NCBI GenBank assembly: GCA_049603835.1
Contig: JBMYSZ010000014.1
Coordinates: forward strand, 1-64,000
Length of the DNA stretch: 64,000 nt
DNA from: Mangrovicoccus sp049603835
GTDB lineage: Bacteria; Pseudomonadota; Alphaproteobacteria; Rhodobacterales; Rhodobacteraceae
Reading direction: 5' to 3'
Part shown: piece after piece, positions 8,633 through 17,099 of the stretch
Layout of the letters: each line of letters begins with the position of its first letter
Position numbering within the stretch: the stretch's first letter is position 1
Program-made: the position numbers and the translations under genes
The notes under the pieces: generated by a model
What the model saw: only the letters and a program-made list of their open reading frames with translations
What the model was told of the DNA's origin: nothing
Database searches by the model: none

Positions 8633-8737
8633 TCCGCCTGGACCGCACAGGGATCCTTCGCGCCGAATGAACCCTGGCTAGGGGCGCCCGCCGCCGCCCT
8701 GCCGATCCAAGACAAAGACAGACCTTCAGGGGCACAA

Positions 8738-11700
8738 ATGAAAATAGAGCGCAAATTCACCTCCCATGCCGCGGATGCTTATGCGGATCTGGCTTTCACC
8801 ACGACCGCTTCGGAAATCCGCAATCCCGATGGGACGATTGTTTTCCGCTTAGAAGAAGTTGAAGTGCCTGAAAGCTGGAGCCAAGTGGCCTCGGATGTGA
8901 TTGCGCAGAAATATTTCCGCAAAGCTGGCATCGCCGCAAAGCTAAAGCGCGTGGCCGAAGAGGGGGTGCCGGAATTCCTGTGGCGCTCTGTTCCCGATGA
9001 AGAGGCGCTGGCGGAGCTGCCTGAGGCAGAGCGGTTCGGTGGCGAAACTTCGGCGCGGCAGGTCTTTGATCGTTTGGCGGGCGCTTGGGCCTATTGGGGC
9101 TGGAAGGGCGGCTATTTCACCACCGAGGCCGATGCCCGGGCCTATTTCGACGAGATGCGCTATATGCTGGCTCAGCAGATGGCAGCGCCGAATTCGCCGC
9201 AATGGTTCAATACCGGCCTGCACTGGGCCTATGGCATTGATGGTCCGAGCCAGGGCCATTTCTATGTGGATCCGTTCACCCATAAAATGGTGAAGTCGAA
9301 ATCCGCTTATGAGCATCCGCAGCCTCATGCGTGTTTCATCCAATCGGTGTCCGATGATCTGGTGAATGAAGGCGGGATTATGGATCTTTGGGTCCGTGAA
9401 GCGCGCCTGTTCAAATATGGCTCGGGCACGGGCACGAACTTTTCAAGCCTCCGGGCTGAGGGCGAAGAGCTCTCCGGGGGCGGCAAGAGCTCCGGTTTGA
9501 TGGGTTTCCTGAAAATCGGCGATCGAGCAGCGGGCGCGATCAAGTCGGGCGGCACGACCCGGCGCGCGGCCAAAATGGTGATCTGCGATGCGGATCACCC
9601 AGATATCGAAGAATTCGTTAGCTGGAAGGTAAAAGAAGAGCAGAAAGTGGCAAGCCTGGTGGCTGGCTCTAAGATGCATGAAGCCAAGCTGAACGAAATC
9701 TTCGCGGCGATCAATTCTTGGGATGGGGATATCGCCGATGCGACGGACCCGAAGCAAAACCGAGGGCTGAAATCCGCAATCCGCACGGCCAAGAAGTCCG
9801 CTATCCCTGAGACATATATCAATCGCGTGTTGCAGTATGCGCGTCAGGGCTACTCCTCGATCGAATTCCCCACCTATAACACGGATTGGGATAGCGAAGC
9901 CTATGCCTCTGTTTCGGGGCAGAACTCGAATAACTCGGTGCGGGTCACGGATGCCTTCTTGAAAGCCGTGGAAAATGATGCCGATTGGGAGCTGCTGCGC
10001 CGAACAGATGGCAAAGTTGCAAAGACCATCAAAGCCCGCGATCTGTGGGAGCAAATCGGCCATGCGGCTTGGGCCTGCGCTGATCCGGGCATCCAATTCC
10101 ATGACACGGTGAATGCCTGGCATACTTGCCCCGAAGATGGGCAGATCCGCGGCTCGAACCCGTGCTCGGAATATATGTTCCTGGATGACACGGCGTGTAA
10201 CCTGGCTTCGATGAATTTGCTGACCTTCCTTAAGGATGGCAAATTCCAGGCCGAGGACTATCTGCACGCGACCCGTCTTTGGACTGTGACGCTGGAAATC
10301 AGCGTGATGATGGCGCAATTCCCGTCCAAGGAAATTGCCAAAGGATCCTATGATTTCCGTACTCTGGGCCTGGGCTATGCCAATATTGGCGGCCTGTTGA
10401 TGACCATGGGCCATAGCTATGACAGCCCAGAAGGCCGGGCTCTTTGCGGTGCGCTGACCGCGATGATGACTGGGGTGGCCTATGCGACCTCCGCTGAAAT
10501 GGCGGGCGAGCTTGGCGCGTTCCCAGGCTATAAGCGTAATGCGAAACATATGCTGCGGGTGATCCGCAATCACCGCCGCGCGGCCCATGGCGCCGATGAT
10601 GGCTATGAGGCTCTGGCCGTGCGTCCTGTGCCGCTCGACCATGTGAACTGCCCGGATCAAAGCTTGATCACCTTGGCCACCGAGGCCTGGGACGAGGCGC
10701 TGCGCCTGGGCGAGCAGCATGGTTATCGCAATGCGCAAGCAACCGTGATCGCACCCACCGGTACAATCGGCCTAGTGATGGATTGCGACACAACGGGGAT
10801 TGAGCCTGATTTTGCTCTGGTGAAGTTCAAAAAGCTGGCCGGCGGCGGCTATTTCAAGATCATCAACCGCTCGGTGCCGGCCGCGCTAGAAGGTCTGGGC
10901 TATACCCCGCAGCAGATCTCGGAGATCGAGCAATATGCGGTGGGCCATGGCTCGCTGGCGGAAGCACCGGGGATCGACCATACCGCGCTGATCGGCCATG
11001 GCTTTGGCAAGGCAGAGCTGGACAAAATCGAAGCGGCGCTGCCCTCGGCTTTCGATATCCGCTTTGTGTTCAACCAATGGACCTTAGGCGCGGAATTCTG
11101 CCAGAATGTGCTGGGTCTTCCGGCGGCGCAAATGGCCGATCCTGGTTTCGATATGCTGACCCATCTGGGTTTCACCCGTGATCAGATCGAGGCGGCCAAT
11201 GACTATGTCTGCGGCACCATGACCGTAGAAGGCGCGCCGCATCTGAGCGCGGAGCATGTGGCGATCTTTGATTGCGCCAATGCTTGCGGCAAGAAGGGCA
11301 AGCGGTTCCTCTCCGTCAATGCGCATATCGAAATGATGGCGGCCGCCCAAAGCTTTATCTCGGGTGCGATTTCTAAAACCATCAATATGCCCAATGATGC
11401 AGGCATCGAGGATTGCCAGAAAGCCTATGAGCATTCCTGGTCCCTGGGCGTGAAGGCAAATGCGCTGTATCGCGATGGTTCGAAACTGTCTCAGCCTTTG
11501 GCGGCGGCCCTGGTCGAGGATGATGACGAGGCGGCGGAAGTGCTGGAAACCGGCAGCCACTCGGAAAAGGCGCAAGTCCTGGCCGAGAAGATCGTCGAAA
11601 AGATTGTCTATAAAGAAGTGCGGGCCCTGCGCGAGAAACTGCCAGAGCGTCGCAAAGGCTATACCCAAAAGGCAATTGTCGGCGGGCATAAAGTCTATCT

Positions 11701-12400
11701 GCGCACGGGTGAGTATAAAGACGGCTCTCTGGGCGAGATCTTTATCGATATGCACAAAGAGGGCGCTGGCTTCCGGGCGATGATGAATAATTTTGCCATC
11801 GCTGTCTCGGTCGGGCTGCAATATGGCGTGCCGCTAGAGGAATTCGTCGATGCCTTTACCTTTACCCGGTTTGAGCCGGCAGGGATGGTGCAGGGCAATG
11901 ACTCGATCAAAAACGCGACATCGATCCTCGATTATATCTTCCGGGAATTGGCGGTGAGCTATCTTGATCGCACGGATCTGGCCCATGTGGCGCCGGAAGG
12001 GGCGCGGTTTGATGCGCTTGGCGGTGGCGAGGCCGAAGGCAAATCCGATGACGACGCGGATAGCAATATTGCGCCGGTCTCGGAAGTGGCGGCGAGTAAA
12101 TCGCTAGAAGTCCTGCGCGAGATCAGCTCTACCGGATATCTACGCAATCGCTTGCCGCAAGATTTGGTTGCAGGTGCTGGAGTGGTCCGAATGGATGCCA
12201 GCCTTGATATGGACACGATGATCCGCACCCTGGACCCTCAGAGCAACATGACCGAAATGCCGACCCCGGATGCGCGGGCGAAAGCGAAAATGCAGGGCTA
12301 TGAGGGCGATCCTTGCGGCGATTGCGGCAATTACACCTTGGTGCGCAACGGGACCTGCATGAAGTGCAATACTTGCGGCGCGACATCGGGCTGTAGCTAA
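8738..12400 (+). CDS. nrdJ: Vitamin B12-dependent (class II) ribonucleotide reductase
   Basis: A 1220-aa adenosylcobalamin-dependent ribonucleotide reductase that makes deoxyribonucleotides with or without oxygen. The start at 8738 follows AGGGGCACAA; the frame is open further upstream but lacks family sequence. Visible landmarks are the substrate-site region with NSPQWFNTG and PHACFIQS, the active-site block GSNPCSEYM...CNLAS, the loop APTGTIGLVMDCDTTGIEP, and a C-terminal tail with CGDCGNY and CMKCNTCGATSGC that supplies the redox-shuttling cysteines. It is monocistronic and ends in two hairpins. NrdR-like boxes upstream suggest control by deoxynucleotide levels. Confidence 0.96.
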   Translation: MKIERKFTSHAADAYADLAFTTTASEIRNPDGTIVFRLEEVEVPESWSQVASDVIAQKYFRKAGIAAKLKRVAEEGVPEFLWRSVPDEEALAELPEAERFGGETSARQVFDRLAGAWAYWGWKGGYFTTEADARAYFDEMRYMLAQQMAAPNSPQWFNTGLHWAYGIDGPSQGHFYVDPFTHKMVKSKSAYEHPQPHACFIQSVSDDLVNEGGIMDLWVREARLFKYGSGTGTNFSSLRAEGEELSGGGKSSGLMGFLKIGDRAAGAIKSGGTTRRAAKMVICDADHPDIEEFVSWKVKEEQKVASLVAGSKMHEAKLNEIFAAINSWDGDIADATDPKQNRGLKSAIRTAKKSAIPETYINRVLQYARQGYSSIEFPTYNTDWDSEAYASVSGQNSNNSVRVTDAFLKAVENDADWELLRRTDGKVAKTIKARDLWEQIGHAAWACADPGIQFHDTVNAWHTCPEDGQIRGSNPCSEYMFLDDTACNLASMNLLTFLKDGKFQAEDYLHATRLWTVTLEISVMMAQFPSKEIAKGSYDFRTLGLGYANIGGLLMTMGHSYDSPEGRALCGALTAMMTGVAYATSAEMAGELGAFPGYKRNAKHMLRVIRNHRRAAHGADDGYEALAVRPVPLDHVNCPDQSLITLATEAWDEALRLGEQHGYRNAQATVIAPTGTIGLVMDCDTTGIEPDFALVKFKKLAGGGYFKIINRSVPAALEGLGYTPQQISEIEQYAVGHGSLAEAPGIDHTALIGHGFGKAELDKIEAALPSAFDIRFVFNQWTLGAEFCQNVLGLPAAQMADPGFDMLTHLGFTRDQIEAANDYVCGTMTVEGAPHLSAEHVAIFDCANACGKKGKRFLSVNAHIEMMAAAQSFISGAISKTINMPNDAGIEDCQKAYEHSWSLGVKANALYRDGSKLSQPLAAALVEDDDEAAEVLETGSHSEKAQVLAEKIVEKIVYKEVRALREKLPERRKGYTQKAIVGGHKVYLRTGEYKDGSLGEIFIDMHKEGAGFRAMMNNFAIAVSVGLQYGVPLEEFVDAFTFTRFEPAGMVQGNDSIKNATSILDYIFRELAVSYLDRTDLAHVAPEGARFDALGGGEAEGKSDDDADSNIAPVSEVAASKSLEVLREISSTGYLRNRLPQDLVAGAGVVRMDASLDMDTMIRTLDPQSNMTEMPTPDARAKAKMQGYEGDPCGDCGNYTLVRNGTCMKCNTCGATSGCS

Positions 12401-12406
12401 GAGATT

Positions 12407-12429
12407 GGGGCTCTCCCTGCGGGAGCCCC
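12407..12429 (+). terminator. First hairpin after nrdJ
   Basis: GGGGCTC pairs with GAGCCCC seven bases after the nrdJ stop. There is no T-run, so this is more likely a 3'-end stabilising hairpin working with the strong terminator about 75 bp further on. Confidence 0.5.
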
Positions 12430-12503
12430 TCACCAGACCAGGTCGCAGGCAGAACACCATAAACATATCGAGCATTCAAAAAAGTACCTGGACTTTGTAA
12501 CTG

Positions 12504-12534
12504 AGGTCTCCCGTTTTTTTGGGAGACCTTTTTT
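12504..12534 (+). terminator. Strong intrinsic terminator of nrdJ
   Basis: AGGTCTCCC and GGGAGACCT form a perfect 9-bp stem around a T-rich loop and are followed directly by a run of T. This is a classical rho-independent terminator in the plus direction. Confidence 0.85.
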
Positions 12535-12592
12535 CGTGGCAGGATGGGGGCGCTATTATGTGGAGGGCGCGGCTGCGCCCATTCCAATGATT

Positions 12593-12620
12593 GAAAACCC
12601 GGCATTTCTGCCAGGTTTTC
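12593..12620 (-). terminator. Hairpin downstream of ilvH
   Basis: GAAAACC and GGTTTTC, extended by GGCA/TGCC with one mismatch, form a hairpin about 80 bp past the ilvH stop. The T-run is inside the stem rather than after it, so termination by this element is plausible but unproven. Confidence 0.45.
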
Positions 12621-12698
12621 GTGGGTCTGTGATGTCGGATATTGTGCTATATCGGCGAGGGGGTGGCTCTGGACCCACCAAGAAACAGCTTTGAGGCT

Positions 12699-13265
12699 TT
12701 AGCCTTCGGCGCCGCGCGAGAGGGCGGCGACGCCGGTGCGGGCCACTTCCACCAGGCCGAGCGGGCCCATGAGATCGGCAAAGGCATCGACTTTTTCTGG
12801 CGTACCGGTGATCTCAAAGATGAAGCTGGTCAGTGTGGTATCGACCACTTTCGCGCGGAAGATATCCGCCAGGCGCAGGGCTTCGACCCGTTTTTCACCA
12901 TCGCTGGCGACTTTAAGAAGGGCGAGTTCGCGCTCGACTGATGCGCCTTCGGCGGTCAGGTCATGCACGTCATGCACCGGCACCATCCGCGCCAGCTGGG
13001 CTTTGATTTGCTGGATAACCTGCGGTGTACCAGTGGTCACGATGGTGATGCGCGAGCGGGTTTCCGCATGGTCGATTTCGGCCACGGTGAGGCTGTCGAT
13101 ATTATAGCCGCGGCCGGAAAACAGGCCGATGACGCGCGCCAGAACCCCGGCTTCGTTATCGACGACAACGGTCAGGGTATGGCGTTCGAGCATGTCGCTC
13201 ATATGGGAGCGCAGGTCATAGGCAGAATGTTTGGACGAGCCTTTTTTGATATGCAGCGGGGACAT
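12699..13265 (-). CDS. ilvH: Acetolactate synthase small (regulatory) subunit
   Basis: A 188-aa regulatory subunit of acetohydroxyacid synthase. It carries the N-terminal ACT domain (LTVVVDNEAGVLARVIGLFSGRGYNIDSL, about residues 31-58) that binds valine for feedback inhibition, and the C-terminal dimerisation domain (about 105-180, with ELALLKV and FEITGTPEKVDAF). The start follows AGGAATACCCCT. It lies 69 bp downstream of ilvI in the same direction, with a hairpin between the two. The N-terminal 25 residues before the ACT domain are longer than in enterobacterial IlvH/IlvN, common in this order. Expression should be governed by the attenuator upstream of ilvI. Confidence 0.96.
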   Translation of the reverse strand: MSPLHIKKGSSKHSAYDLRSHMSDMLERHTLTVVVDNEAGVLARVIGLFSGRGYNIDSLTVAEIDHAETRSRITIVTTGTPQVIQQIKAQLARMVPVHDVHDLTAEGASVERELALLKVASDGEKRVEALRLADIFRAKVVDTTLTSFIFEITGTPEKVDAFADLMGPLGLVEVARTGVAALSRGAEG

Positions 13266-13294
13266 AGGGGTATTCCTAATGATCTGGGAAAGGG

Positions 13295-13317
13295 GCGGGC
13301 CAGCAAGATTGGCCCGC
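13295..13317 (-). other. Intercistronic hairpin between ilvI and ilvH
   Basis: GCGGGCCA and TGGCCCGC form an 8-bp perfect stem in the 69-bp gap, with no T-run. It is probably an mRNA processing or stability element rather than a terminator. Confidence 0.45.
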
Positions 13318-13334
13318 GCGAAAGGGATGGTTGG

Positions 13335-15086
13335 TTAAACCAGAACCGCGCCGCCGCCTTTAATAGCGTCCGTTGCGGCCACATCGCCCAAGAGCATTTT
13401 GTTATGCGGCTCGCCCGAGGGGATCATCGGGAAGCAGTTTTCGTGTTTCTCCACCAAGCAATCGAAGATTACCGGCCCGTCGTAATTGATCATTTCCATG
13501 ATCGCGTCATCGAGATCTGCGGGATCCTTACAGATGATGCCTTTGGCTCCGAAAGCCTCGGCGAGCTTAACGAAATCGGGCAGAGCTTCGGACCAGGAAT
13601 GGCTATAGCGTTCGCCATGCAGCAGCTGCTGCCACTGGCGCACCATGCCCAGACGTTCATTATTGAGGATGAACTGCTTGACCGGCAGATTGAACTGCAC
13701 CGCTGTGCCCATTTCCTGCATATTCATCAGCCAAGAGGCCTCGCCGGCCACATTGATGACCAATGCATCGGGATGGGCAACCTGCACCCCGATCGAGGCG
13801 GGGGTGCCATAGCCCATCGTGCCCAGACCGCCCGAGGTCATCCAGCGATTGGGTTCCTCAAAGCCCAGGAACTGCGCCGCCCACATTTGGTGCTGGCCCA
13901 CTTCGGTGGTGATATAGCGGTTTTTGTCCTTGGTCAGAGCCTCAAGTCGCTGCAGCGCATATTGCGGTTTGATCGTGGTCTCGGAATTTTTGTAATTCAG
14001 ACATTCGACCTTGCGCCATTCATTGATCTGCGCCCACCATTTCGCCAGACCTTCTTTGTTGGTTTTGCGTCCACGGGCTTTCCAAATCCGCAGTGCGTCT
14101 TCGAGGATATGGGCCACATCGCCGATGATCGGGACTTCCGCATGGATCACTTTGTTGATCGAGCTGGGGTCGATATCGATATGCACTTTGGTGGATTTCG
14201 GGCTGAAATCCTGAACTCGGCCGGTGATGCGGTCATCGAAGCGGGCGCCGATATTGATCATCACATCGCAGCCATGCATGGCCAGATTGGCCTCATAAAG
14301 CCCATGCATGCCGAGCATGCCCAGCCAGGCTTCGCCGGAGGCCGGATAAGCGCCAAGACCCATCAGGGTAGAGGTGATAGGAAAGCCCGTTGCAGCCACG
14401 AATTCACGCAAAAGCTGGCTCGCCGCTGGGCCGGAATTGATTACGCCGCCGCCCGTGTAGAAAATCGGGCGCGCCGCAGTTTCCATCAGCTCGACCATTT
14501 TGGTGATCTGGTCGATATCGCCTTTGACCTTGGGCTGGTAATGGCTGGTCTTGGCCTTTGCGATCGGCGTGTATTGATCCGAGGCGAACTGCACATCCTT
14601 CGGAATATCCACCAAAACCGGGCCAGGGCGGCCATTGCGTGCCACATGGAATGCCTGATGGATCGTGTTGGACAGGCTGCTGGTCTCTTTTACCAGCCAG
14701 TTATGCTTGGTGCAGGGGCGGGTGATGCCAACAGTATCAGCCTCTTGGAACGCGTCATTGCCGATCATGAAAGTCGGCACCTGGCCCGAAAGAACAACGA
14801 TCGGGATCGAGTCCATCAGAGCATCGGTCAGGCCGGTAACGGCATTCGTGGCACCTGGGCCCGAGGTGACCAGCGCAACCCCAACCTTGCCGGTGGAGCG
14901 GGCATAGCCTTCGGCCGCATGCACGGCACCTTGTTCATGGCGCACCAGGATGTGGCGGATTTCGTTTTGCTGGAAAATCTCGTCATAAATCGGAAGGACA
15001 GCGCCGCCAGGATAGCCAAACACCACCTCAACACCCTGATCCTTGAGGGCTTGAACCACCATTTTCGCGCCGGTCATCTTGGTCAT
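13335..15086 (-). CDS. ilvI: Acetolactate synthase large (catalytic) subunit
   Basis: A 583-aa thiamine-diphosphate and FAD enzyme making acetolactate or acetohydroxybutyrate, the first common step of valine, leucine and isoleucine synthesis. The N-terminal PYR domain has VFGYPGGAVLPIYD and the catalytic glutamate in RHEQGAVHAAEGYAR (near 51). The central FAD-binding region and the C-terminal PP domain (GLGTMGYGTPASIG and the metal motif NVAGEASWLMNMQEM) are complete. In the metal motif Ala stands where many enzymes have Asp-Gly (GDGSF), giving GEAS, which occurs in alphaproteobacterial AHAS. The start follows GGAGCGATAAG. It is preceded by a leader-peptide attenuator. Confidence 0.96.
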   Translation of the reverse strand: MTKMTGAKMVVQALKDQGVEVVFGYPGGAVLPIYDEIFQQNEIRHILVRHEQGAVHAAEGYARSTGKVGVALVTSGPGATNAVTGLTDALMDSIPIVVLSGQVPTFMIGNDAFQEADTVGITRPCTKHNWLVKETSSLSNTIHQAFHVARNGRPGPVLVDIPKDVQFASDQYTPIAKAKTSHYQPKVKGDIDQITKMVELMETAARPIFYTGGGVINSGPAASQLLREFVAATGFPITSTLMGLGAYPASGEAWLGMLGMHGLYEANLAMHGCDVMINIGARFDDRITGRVQDFSPKSTKVHIDIDPSSINKVIHAEVPIIGDVAHILEDALRIWKARGRKTNKEGLAKWWAQINEWRKVECLNYKNSETTIKPQYALQRLEALTKDKNRYITTEVGQHQMWAAQFLGFEEPNRWMTSGGLGTMGYGTPASIGVQVAHPDALVINVAGEASWLMNMQEMGTAVQFNLPVKQFILNNERLGMVRQWQQLLHGERYSHSWSEALPDFVKLAEAFGAKGIICKDPADLDDAIMEMINYDGPVIFDCLVEKHENCFPMIPSGEPHNKMLLGDVAATDAIKGGGAVLV

Positions 15087-15144
15087 CTTATCGCTCCGTC
15101 CAGATCGGGTCTCTCGGGATTTCCACGTCTTATCGTTTGGCCAT

Positions 15145-15171
15145 AAAAAAACCCCCGGAGTTACTCGGGGG
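15145..15171 (-). terminator. Attenuator terminator of the ilvIH leader
   Basis: On the minus strand CCCCCGAG, a three-base loop and CTCCGGGGG form a GC-rich stem followed by seven T. It lies 58 bp before the ilvI start and 25 bp after the leader-peptide stop. The 5' side of the terminator is preceded by CCTGCGC, which can pair with GCGCAGG inside the leader frame (plus coordinates 15206-15212), giving the mutually exclusive antiterminator. Confidence 0.88.
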
Positions 15172-15196
15172 CGCAGGAGAGGGTTAAGGCAATCCG

Positions 15197-15247
15197 TTAC
15201 CGGCCCCTGCGCATGTCTCCTAGTACGACGACGATTAGTTGACGCAT
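15197..15247 (-). CDS. ilv leader peptide
   Basis: A 16-codon frame reading MRQLIVVVLGDMRRGR. Six consecutive-to-near-consecutive branched-chain codons (Leu-Ile-Val-Val-Val-Leu, positions 4-9) lie just before the segment GCGCAGG that can pair with the 5' side of the terminator stem. When charged Leu, Ile or Val tRNA is scarce, ribosome stalling would favour the antiterminator and transcription into ilvIH. The ATG has a modest GAGG-like site upstream (GAGGGATGACCAA). This is the arrangement of classical ilv attenuators; the assignment rests directly on the sequence. Confidence 0.88.
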   Translation of the reverse strand: MRQLIVVVLGDMRRGR

Positions 15248-15273
15248 TTGGTCATCCCTCATTTGGTATTGCG

Positions 15274-15302
15274 CAGGTAACGAGATGGCGCGGCGAGGTC
15301 AA
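15274..15302 (-). promoter_or_regulatory. Promoter of the ilv leader transcript
   Basis: On the minus strand TTGACC, a 17-bp spacer and TACCTG lie 27 bp before the leader-peptide start. The -35 box is five of six to consensus and the -10 three of six. Position fits a transcript that begins just before the leader peptide. Confidence 0.55.
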
Positions 15303-15422
15303 GAGCCGATTGCCATCAAAACTGTCGCTTTGCTGGGAAAAGCTTTGCAAAAGTTGCGCGACCGGGTGTGTTTGCGTAACGACTGCCAAGGATGGCCGCA
15401 TTTTTGCGCAGTTTTGATCTGG

Positions 15423-16259
15423 CTAGCGCTTTGATTTGGCGGCGACGGTGTCCGGTAGGCTGATTTTGGCCACTTGCTCGGCGATTGGATCGATGGAAAG
15501 CGGATGCGCCTCGCCCGTATGGGTGTCGGGGTCGCCAATATCAGTCCAACGGCCGCCTTTATAGATTTCGACCGCGTCAAAATTCGCTTTATACGCCATT
15601 TTCGGGCTGCCGGGCACCCAATAGCCAAGATAGACATAAGGGAGGCCAGCCTCCCGGGCGATTTCCACATGATCTAGGATAACATATGTGCCCAAGCTGC
15701 GATGCTGTTCTTCGGGCGCATAGAAGGAATAGACCATAGACAGACCGTCATCGAGCACATCAGTCAGACACACAGCCAGCAAGTCGGTGCTCTCATCGCT
15801 TTCGGTCTTTGCGTATTCGATGATGCGCGAGCGAATGGGCGTTTCTTCGACCATGGCGGCGAATTCAAAGATATCCATATCCGCCATGCCGCCATCTGCG
15901 TGACGACTATCCAAATAGGCGCGGAAGAGGGAAAATTGTTCTTCGGTGGCCCAAGGCGAGGTCGCGCGGCGGGTAAGATCAGCATTCTTACGAATCGTGC
16001 GCTTTTGGCTACGGCGAGGTGCGAAATCGGCCACGCGGATGCGCGCAGACAGGCAGGCCGTGCATTCCGCGCAAGACGGGCGATACAGCACATTTTGTGA
16101 CCGACGAAAGCCCTGTTTGGACAAAGCGTCGTTCAAAGTCTCAGAAAATTCGCCCTGCAGAGCCGTAAATAGCTTACGCTCCATCCGCCCTGCCAAATAC
16201 GGGCAAGGTTGAGGTGCAGTTACGTAAAACTGAGGCGCGATTGGAAGGCTGTGGCGCAT
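15423..16259 (-). CDS. bpt: Aspartate/glutamate leucyltransferase (bacterial Ate/Bpt)
   Basis: A 278-aa cytoplasmic aminoacyl-tRNA-protein transferase of the N-degron pathway, moving leucine from Leu-tRNA to N-terminal Asp or Glu so that ClpS/ClpAP can take the protein. Family features: PCPYLAGR at about 18-25, the cysteine motif RPSCAECTACLSARI near 60-73, and the C-terminal Ate domain with GYWVPGSPKMAYKANFDAVEIYKGG. Length and alphaproteobacterial context fit Bpt-type enzymes rather than eukaryotic arginyltransferases, but the amino acid transferred is inferred. It stands alone on the minus strand. Confidence 0.92.
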   Translation of the reverse strand: MRHSLPIAPQFYVTAPQPCPYLAGRMERKLFTALQGEFSETLNDALSKQGFRRSQNVLYRPSCAECTACLSARIRVADFAPRRSQKRTIRKNADLTRRATSPWATEEQFSLFRAYLDSRHADGGMADMDIFEFAAMVEETPIRSRIIEYAKTESDESTDLLAVCLTDVLDDGLSMVYSFYAPEEQHRSLGTYVILDHVEIAREAGLPYVYLGYWVPGSPKMAYKANFDAVEIYKGGRWTDIGDPDTHTGEAHPLSIDPIAEQVAKISLPDTVAAKSKR

Positions 16260-16571
16260 AGTATCCTGTGGTTTTCCCCCTCCGGGCCGAGATTAGCAAT
16301 GCGAGAGGCGAAGGCCAAGCCCTGTGTTAAGTCGGCAAGGAACCGCTGCGAAGAACGGTTTATACTTGTCAAATCAGGTCTTAAGGCCGGGTTTATCCGC
16401 CTTAAACTTGGCCAAACCATCATGCGATTAAATGACACCTGCGAGATTAATCTTAAAAAAATCTAAGTAGCTGCTGAAAAAACAATCAATTGCGACCAAA
16501 GGATAGATTTTCGGCTTTGGGTCATGTGCATTTTGCAATGCTTTCGCAAAATGCACTTTTGCAATATGCAG
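16260..16571. other. Intergenic region between bpt and the RDD gene
   Basis: A 312-bp gap without a convincing gene. It contains an imperfect hairpin at 16381-16405 (TTAAGGC against GCCTTAA), AT-rich sequence that probably includes the bpt promoter, and an 11-bp perfect inverted repeat near the RDD stop listed separately. I saw no tRNA or known RNA. Confidence 0.45.
16526..16556 (-). terminator. Perfect 11-bp hairpin downstream of the RDD gene
   Basis: GTGCATTTTGC and GCAAAATGCAC are exact reverse complements around a 9-base loop, 16 bp after the RDD gene stop. There is no T-run on the minus strand, so termination is uncertain. A further TTTTGCAATATGCA segment just beyond repeats part of the arm. 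Confidence 0.45.
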
Positions 16572-17024
16572 CTATTCGGCCGGTCGGTTTATGGCTGTCG
16601 TCCCTAAAATCAGGTCATGCAAACCTTGGCCCCGGTCATTCGTGATCATCAAGATGATCGACACGGCCTGGATGATGAAAATCGAGAACATCACCACATA
16701 AGCCAGGCTATGCAGGATCGCCAAAGTCAGGTCGAATTTATGCCCCTGAAAGCTGCGAAACTCGATCGCCATGAGCCGCATGCCAGGCGTCGCCGAGCTA
16801 CGGGAAATCGTCACGATCCGATAGACGAGGCTCACCAATGCCCAAAGCGGCAGAAAATAGAAAATCGCGGTGAAAGCCGTGAAGGGCACCAAAAGCAGGC
16901 TGATCCCAAAGGTCAAAACGCTATCGATTATCCAGGCAAAGAGCCGTTTGGCCGGAACGCCCTCGTAAAACTCCGACGCCTCATCAGGATCGGGCAGGCC
17001 CCAGTCTGGTTCAGAAATCGACAT
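16572..17024 (-). CDS. RDD family membrane protein
   Basis: A 150-aa inner-membrane protein with the RDD fold: the characteristic opening KRLFAWIIDSVL (Arg and the two Asp-like positions of the family), three or four membrane helices, and the middle motif SSATPGMRLMAIEFR followed by GQGLHDLILGTTAI at the end. RDD proteins are poorly characterised; some are sodium/proton antiporters or accessory envelope proteins. The start at 17024 is preferred because GAGAGAAA precedes it; the frame is open to 17084. It follows the DUF2852 gene in the same direction with 75 bp between, so the two may be co-transcribed. Confidence 0.8.
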   Translation of the reverse strand: MSISEPDWGLPDPDEASEFYEGVPAKRLFAWIIDSVLTFGISLLLVPFTAFTAIFYFLPLWALVSLVYRIVTISRSSATPGMRLMAIEFRSFQGHKFDLTLAILHSLAYVVMFSIFIIQAVSIILMITNDRGQGLHDLILGTTAINRPAE

Positions 17025-17099
17025 TTTCTCTCTCATTGGTTTGGTGTTTGCGGACTTGGCCGGCATGGCCCAGAGGCGGGCCATGCGGCGTGATTAATC

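Larger units (their letters stand above)
8315..8737. other. nrdJ upstream region
   Basis: This 423-bp gap separates the HupE/UreJ stop from nrdJ. I see no gene in it. It contains a perfect 14-bp palindrome CACTAGATCTAGTG, two further CTAGATCT cores (8453-8460 and 8620-8627), an ACACAATATGTGGTGT dyad, and an imperfect inverted repeat (ATCCACAAGATA at 8408-8419 against TATCTT and GTGGAT at 8425-8438). I found no recognisable cobalamin riboswitch by eye. Confidence 0.55.

Noticed and set aside
8315..8737. A cobalamin riboswitch upstream of nrdJ
   Set aside because: No B12-box-like sequence or multi-stem layout was visible by eye; only short dyads compatible with NrdR were found. A covariance-model scan would settle this.
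9443..10738. A 431-codon minus-strand frame inside nrdJ
   Set aside because: It is antisense to conserved nrdJ sequence and its translation shows no domain; long antisense frames are common in GC-rich codon-biased genes.
12963..15146. A 727-codon open frame on the plus strand opposite ilvH/ilvI
   Set aside because: It lies entirely antisense to ilvI and ilvH, which have complete catalytic motifs and a leader; its product is rich in His, Arg and Gln with no family features, as expected from reversed GC-rich codons.
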